From Casuarius casuarius (Eukaryota > Chordata > Aves > Casuariiformes > Casuariidae), in contig PTFA01000193.1 in assembly GCA_003342895.1 (NCBI GenBank), forward strand, positions 903,255 through 967,254: DNA of 64,000 nt. Direction: 5' to 3'. A program made the translations under genes and the position numbers. The notes below the pieces were generated by a model. The model had not been told where the DNA came from and did not search any database. It saw nothing but the letters and a program-made list of their open reading frames with translations. Shown here one piece after another: positions 59,036-64,000 of this stretch; the first letter of the stretch is position 1, and each line of letters opens with the position of its first letter.

Positions 59036-59689
59036 AGACTCTAGCTTAAACACCAGTGATCCCCATCAGTCAAGGCCAGACCCGTGAATTCAGGGAGACT
59101 CTTCTTCCCTCCCTGGCAGGGAGGGCATGAGAACTGTTGCTGAGCTGTTGTGAGTCCATCTCTGTGCCCACCCCGTCTCGTGTGTTTGCCCTACTGCCAG
59201 TGCAGAGGAGTGTGAGATCTCCCAATGGAATAACGAAAGGAGAAGGGGGAGAACTGCTAATTGCAACAAGGCAGAAGCAGGAGGAAGATGAGTGCTGTGC
59301 CAAGCACATGTCAGTCACTCCTTCCACACCAGGCAGGCTGCAAAAATAACTGGTGTCCCAGCAGCTGAACAGCCCGGTAGGAGCAGCTCTCTCTTGACAT
59401 GGAGACAGACTGCTGTGGTGGAGCAGCAACCACCTGCACCAGCCCAGCTTGGGCACATGCCTGCCTAGGGCCATTCCTGTTCTGTAAGGTACGTGCATCC
59501 TAAGGGAGAGATGCTTGCAGTTGCCAGGGAGATGCTGCTTTTCTGCGCTCCCCTTCTCTTCCTGCAGGGCAGCTCCACCATTTTCCTAAATTTCCAGTGT
59601 ACATCAGGGAACTAGGGCTCCATCTCTCACTAGCCCAGCCCTCTTCTTTGAACACTGCAGCCTTTTAAAATACTTGTGCCCAAGAAGGG

Positions 59690-59775
59690 AAGGCCCATGG
59701 TCCCTTGCCCAGAGATACTAAGTGACATGTGCAAGGTCAGAGGAGAGGCAGGGGCAGATCAAGGACTTCCAGAAA
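59690..59775 (-). repeat. Possible MIR fragment
   Basis: CTAAGTGACATGTGCAAGGTC and AGGAGAGGCAGGGGCAGATC follow the reverse MIR order (AAGTGACTTGCCCAAGGTCA... then ...GTGGCAGAGC). Confidence 0.5.
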
Positions 59776-60911
59776 CTGGCTTTTTTCAAAGCTTTGATTA
59801 TCCCTGAGTCTTTATGCAGTTAGATTTGGATCTGTAAGAAGAGGAGCTAGTATTAGACACCAACTAGCAGCAGGATACCCTGGCCTAGTTTTCCCTGTCT
59901 GGCTCTTCAGGGCAAAATAAAATACAGACTGGGCCTGCAGTCAGTGCAGGTGGGTCATGGGGGGCCTGTTCAGTGGCTCTGCAAAAGCAAACACCCCAAG
60001 GCCCATCATCACCTCTTTGGCACAGACTCCCTCCCCTAGGAGAAGACCTTGGTGCAGATCACAAAGCACCAGAGAGCTGGGGGAGAAGTGTGCGCAAGGC
60101 TGCCAGCATCTTGCTCCAGCCTTCTGCTGTCTCCTCAGCTCTGGTGCCAGCCGCATTCTGGCAGCACACACCAACTCCAAACACCGCCTCCAGCGCAGGA
60201 GACAGCAGAGGAGGAAACACGGAGGTGACATAAAAAACAGCACTCGCTTCCTTGGCCATCTGTCACAGTGTCGCAGTCGCCTTCCCAAACAGATTCCAGC
60301 TCAGTGCTGGCTGGGAAGAGCAGGGAGTTATTTTGGTTCATTAGCATCCAGCAGGAGCAGGACGAAGGGGATACGTCACATGCAGCAAGCAGCCGGGCTG
60401 TGTTCACCATTGGGACAGCTGGGTTCATTGCTGGATGGGACACAGCGCCCTGTGCATCCCGCGCCACTGGGGATGGTAGGGTTCGGTCACTGCAGTATTG
60501 TGCTGCAGCTCCTTTGCTGCTCCTTTACTGCTCCATGTTAAGTGTCTACAGCTGCAGGGTCTCTGTTTCACTCGCAAGCGGTCCTTCATGATGGAGTGCC
60601 GACTGGTCCAAAGACCAGGCTGAGATCCTGAGGCTGCAGTCAGGGAAACACAGGCTACTGCCAGATGGAGGAATCCCATGTCCCTACTGTCTCTCCTGTA
60701 ATGGCACTGGCAGCAAATGGATCCTCGCCATGAGCCAGATCAGGGAGCCGAGCAGAGGAGAACTGAGGACAAAAAACACAATTTTTAGCCAGATCAGCTG
60801 CCTGGTCTGACTCACTAATGGGGAACCAACATGAGAGGGGATGGGAGGAGGGAACCACCTTCTCTGACAGCTGCCTGCACTTCAGCTTGTGCAAACATGA
60901 GGTTGTGACTT

Positions 60912-60965
60912 CAGCTGGTGTAAGTCGGCGTGCAGTCAGTGCAGGACACTGATTTACACTAGCTA
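60912..60965. repeat. Inverted-repeat element, copy 2
   Basis: Left arm CAGCTGGTGTAAGTCGGCGT; right arm ACACTGATTTACACTAGCTA. About 15 of 20 positions pair as reverse complements, most mismatches being transitions. The arms match those at 19506-19567, so both are copies of one palindromic family. Confidence 0.6.
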
Positions 60966-61901
60966 AACAGGGCTTCGCACGAAAGGTGGTCCCCATAGGC
61001 TGAGCATTGTCACTGACTTGCTGACAAGGTGGGAAACACAAGCTATCTCCCTGCTGCTGTTTACAAGAGGTTGTAAGGTTGGGTGTTTTAATCCCTCTGC
61101 CCTGCTTTTTGGCAAACATATGTGGGTCTGAGACTCTTGAGAAGCAAGGGGGTGAGCTGCTCCCAGACACTGCACTGCAGACTGCTCCAGGGACTATCCT
61201 AGGAGGCCTTACCTTGCCCGCCAGAGCGGTAGCTGGGATTTTTAGGCTGCTTGAGTGGAGGGTCCATTGCCTTCGGGGCCATGTGCCTTCTCAGAACCTG
61301 TTCTCAGGAGCTCACCGAGTTTCTGGGTGCTTGCAGATGAAGCAATGAGGTGCTCAGGGCTGGTTTCAACCCCAGCACAAGGCAGCATGACCCACAGGCG
61401 CTCTGGGTTCAGCTTGGCTCTAGTGGCCATGCCAAAGCTCACTCATCTCCAGGAGATGTTTGCCTCAGATCCTGCTGTGGGCACACTTCCCCCACTGTCT
61501 TCTCATTTTCCTAGTCTTGAGACAGAGTCCCCAGAGCAGACACAGCAAAGGCTGGCGGAGTTTTGACACATCTCATAAGGAGCATTAATAGCACAAAACT
61601 GGAGGCTGTTCTGTGGGAGGGCTTCAGCAGCTTCCGCATTCATTTCTCAGGCAATTTATTACCCAGCTGAAATTACTGCTTGATTAAAAAGACAGGTAAT
61701 TCTCTTATATTCAGCTTGGGATTTCAGGAGGAAATAAGTTGCGGGGGACCCACGTAAAGCAAGCCATAACAAGAATGTCTTCAAATTGGTTGACCTAGGG
61801 GAGTATTTTTAAATGGAGGCATTTCCTTGGAATAGCCTGGATTCACAGTGAAATTGTCCCAACTGGGCAAAGGGAGCAAATTTGAAGTAAAAGAAAAAAA
61901 A

Positions 61902-61916
61902 GGGGGGGGGGGGGGG
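61902..61916 (+). repeat. Poly-G tract (G15)
   Basis: Fifteen consecutive G directly after an A-rich run (AAGAAAAAAAA), giving a purine-only stretch of about 30 bases. Confidence 0.95.
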
Positions 61917-62255
61917 AGATTCAGAGCTTAGATGTTCTGACATAGGCATAGTGACAAGGGTCACTTTTCCAGTAAAAAACTAACTTTTGGTGTCAGATTT
62001 CAATAAATGGAGACTAGAAGAAGGGAGAAAAACCTGGGAAATGGAAATGACATGTGGCAGCTGCACTAAGCCAAAGCAAGCCAAGTTCTATCTCAGGATT
62101 TTAAAGTTTTGTTCCATTCGGGCTTAAAATCTTTCTGTTTGTTTCCTAAGTTCCAAAATTACCATTTGGTGGGGAACCAGTGCCACATACTCCCCCCATC
62201 TCTGAGTTGTGATCCAAATTCAAAGCAGGAGAAAAACTTCCTGGCTCCACTGCAG

Positions 62256-62271
62256 CACACTGATTTACACT
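62256..62271. repeat. Half copy of the inverted-repeat element
   Basis: CACACTGATTTACACT equals the right arm of the palindromic element at 60912-60965. No matching left arm is visible, so it is a fragment or a chance match. Confidence 0.4.
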
Positions 62272-64000
62272 AAAGACTTGACATTGAGTAAGGGAGTGGG
62301 TGGCAGGTGCCATGTAGGATGCTTTGGGCAAAGTTTTTATTATTGTTGCAGATGGCAGTCTCGGAGACAAGCCTCTTAGCACCCAGAAAAGTAAAGCAAG
62401 GGAGAAGTTACCAGAAGACAAGGGGCTTCTGCACAAGGACTCTTCCACGGCTTGAACAAAGGAGTAGAGGATGTGTAATAAGTTTGTGGACACCCTGCAC
62501 TTGGAGGAGTGTTGTGAGTAATTCAAGACAGGTAGAGAGTTTGAAAGGAGCTTAGTAAAACACAGAAATGGGCTGAAAATGCCCATGATGTGGTTCACTA
62601 GGAACAAATGCAGAGTTCCTTTGTTAGGTTATGTAGATTATAATAGATTAATAGATATATAATAAATTATACACAGAGTGTTCAGGGAGTGGTAAGGCAG
62701 TGGTAACACAAGTGCCTTGTGCTATGTAATTTTGGAGGTAATTAAGCCAACAAGGAGATGAGAAGGAACGTGATAACAAAATCCATCAGTCCAGAAGATA
62801 AATAAGAAATTCTCATTGCTGGGACTAAAACTACAGAAATCAGTGTGATGGAGCAACTTCTGCAAGGAAATGGGAGATAATCGAATCTTGGGAGTTTCAT
62901 ATTCAAGCTGGCTGCTGTCAGATACGTGAGTGGGAGCAGGCCAGGAGACAGTGATCTCTGAATCTCAGCCTGCACAGTGAGGGGAAGGGTTGCCAGTCAC
63001 ACTGAACCAAAGAGGAATGCTGCTTGCAGAGGGGGCTGTTTGAAGGAGTACAGTTCACTGGAGGCTGTTTGGGGCACAAACATGCGTGAAAGCAACACTG
63101 ACCAATTCAGGGCACTCCTGCTGCCAATCAGGCAACAGACCAGCCTGTGAAAACTCCTTTAAAGCTGGTTTTTGGGAGCTTGAGGAACTGAGCTTTCAGA
63201 ATGCAACAGCCTCAGTAGCACTGCAGGAACAGCACTGGTGCCTTTCCATCCTCTTTCCTGCAGCGGAACAATGTTCCCATTAGTTTTGCCAGCACTGTTG
63301 CTCGGAGGCCATATGGTAAACCAGAAAATGAAGTGACCAACATAGAAACCTATTTTATTATTAGTTTACCATGGTTTTTTTCAGGTTCTCTAATCTGGTT
63401 CCATGTGCTGGAAGTGGGGAGGCATGAAAAGTCAGCAAGGGGACAGGGAGCTGGAGATGCTCTAAACTCCTGTAGCTGCCAGCTTTAGAGCATGAACAAT
63501 TCCGTCCTCCAGAAATGGCTGTAACTCCAAGGCTCAGCTGGGCATTTCCACCCTAACAGAGAGGGGAGGGCTGAGACTGAGCTTTAGGGTTGCTGTTCTT
63601 CAATTTCTCCATCCCATTACCCCCTGCACATGAGGAGGGAGCTATAAAAGGGCCTTTGGTCCAGTGCATCCAAATAGCCAGCTGTGTTTCTTTGTGTTTT
63701 GTTGCTGGTTGTTGTTCTCTTCTGTCTGTTGAGGGGTAGCCTGGTTTATGCATCTCAGAGAATAATGGAACTATTAGTCATCCTAAAGCCCTGGAATAAG
63801 ACACCTGCAGGCAGCAGGCCTAAGCAATTTAAAGTAATTGTGCATGCAGCAAATTCCTAAGTAGTCAGGGCTCTCACTAATGTCTGTCTCCCATCAGCCT
63901 TTGCTGTTCCACCTAGAGCCAAGGTCTGTCATGGTTCATACAGCAGTACTGGTGACTTCATCTCTAGTGCAGAGTGCTTTGTAGTCAGCACCTCAGATGC

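Larger units (their letters stand above)
48120..64000 (+). other. Intron 1 of the promoter's gene, or intergenic DNA
   Basis: I searched by eye for the N-terminal tau exon and other coding exons with splice sites and found none. Frames up to 194 codons (59957-60541) have no domain. The stretch holds the poly-C tracts, X-box-like sites, a CR1 and several MIR pieces listed separately, and an isolated TATAAAAGG at 63643-63651 with no CpG island or exon beside it. Confidence 0.45.

Noticed and set aside
59957..60541. 194-codon open frame
   Set aside because: No domain, and opposing frames of similar length on the - strand.
63643..63651. TATAAAAGG as a promoter
   Set aside because: A good TATA sequence but isolated: no CpG island, CCAAT box, exon or donor nearby.
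48120..64000. First coding exon of MAPT
   Set aside because: Expected from gene order, but no stretch translates to the acidic tau N-terminus with splice sites; it probably lies beyond the window.
1..64000. CRISPR arrays, insertion sequences, operons or phage genes
   Set aside because: The window is vertebrate nuclear DNA; no spaced direct-repeat array or prokaryotic gene organisation is present.

Overview
The window is vertebrate nuclear DNA, most likely from a bird or another archosaur. The spliced exons, CpG-island promoter and long non-coding stretches rule out a prokaryote, a virus or an organelle. The recognisable repeats are old and decayed: MIR-type SINE pieces, CR1-type LINE 3' ends, and a palindromic element seen more than once. 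I see no Alu, B1 or L1. GC-rich DNA, low repeat content and several long mono-C/G tracts fit an avian microchromosome. The assignment rests on reading, not on a search.

Layout on the + strand: (1) 1-570 holds the end of the last CRHR1 intron and its terminal coding exon (430-570), followed by a probable 3' UTR to about 2.3 kb. (2) About 2.3-33.2 kb is non-coding. It contains TAAT-rich blocks that look like homeodomain-type regulatory elements, an orphan CpG island near 9.1-9.5 kb, a 30-bp tandem duplication, and decayed MIR and CR1 pieces. (3) 33,217-38,239 is a complete nine-exon gene that I could join in frame with GT/AG at every junction (1,392 nt, 463 residues). It encodes a zona-pellucida-binding-protein (ZPBP/Sp38) family member with a signal peptide, an Ig domain, the Sp38 Cys-rich core and an ephrin-receptor-like Cys module. 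Unlike secreted ZPBP and ZPBP2, it also has a transmembrane helix and a cytoplasmic tail of about 98 residues. An RFX X-box lies 32 bp upstream of its ATG. (4) About 38.3-47.5 kb is non-coding. It includes a 1.45-kb AT-rich, G-poor island, a MIR with its tRNA-like head, a perfect X-box and a decayed CR1. (5) 47.56-48.02 kb is a CpG-island promoter with an E-box, two CCAAT boxes and a TATA box. It is followed by a leader exon of about 310 nt that contains no ATG and ends in a good splice donor. By amniote gene order (CRHR1 then MAPT, same strand) this could be the non-coding first exon of MAPT, but no tau coding exon is visible before the window ends. (6) 48.1-64 kb reads as intron or intergenic DNA with long poly-C tracts, MIR and CR1 relics and more X-box-like sites.

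The genes do not form one pathway. CRHR1 is a brain/pituitary stress-hormone receptor. The ZPBP-family gene is predicted to act in sperm. The promoter at 47.8 kb starts a separate transcription unit. The item most worth following up is the membrane-anchored ZPBP-family gene, together with the X-box sites at and around it.
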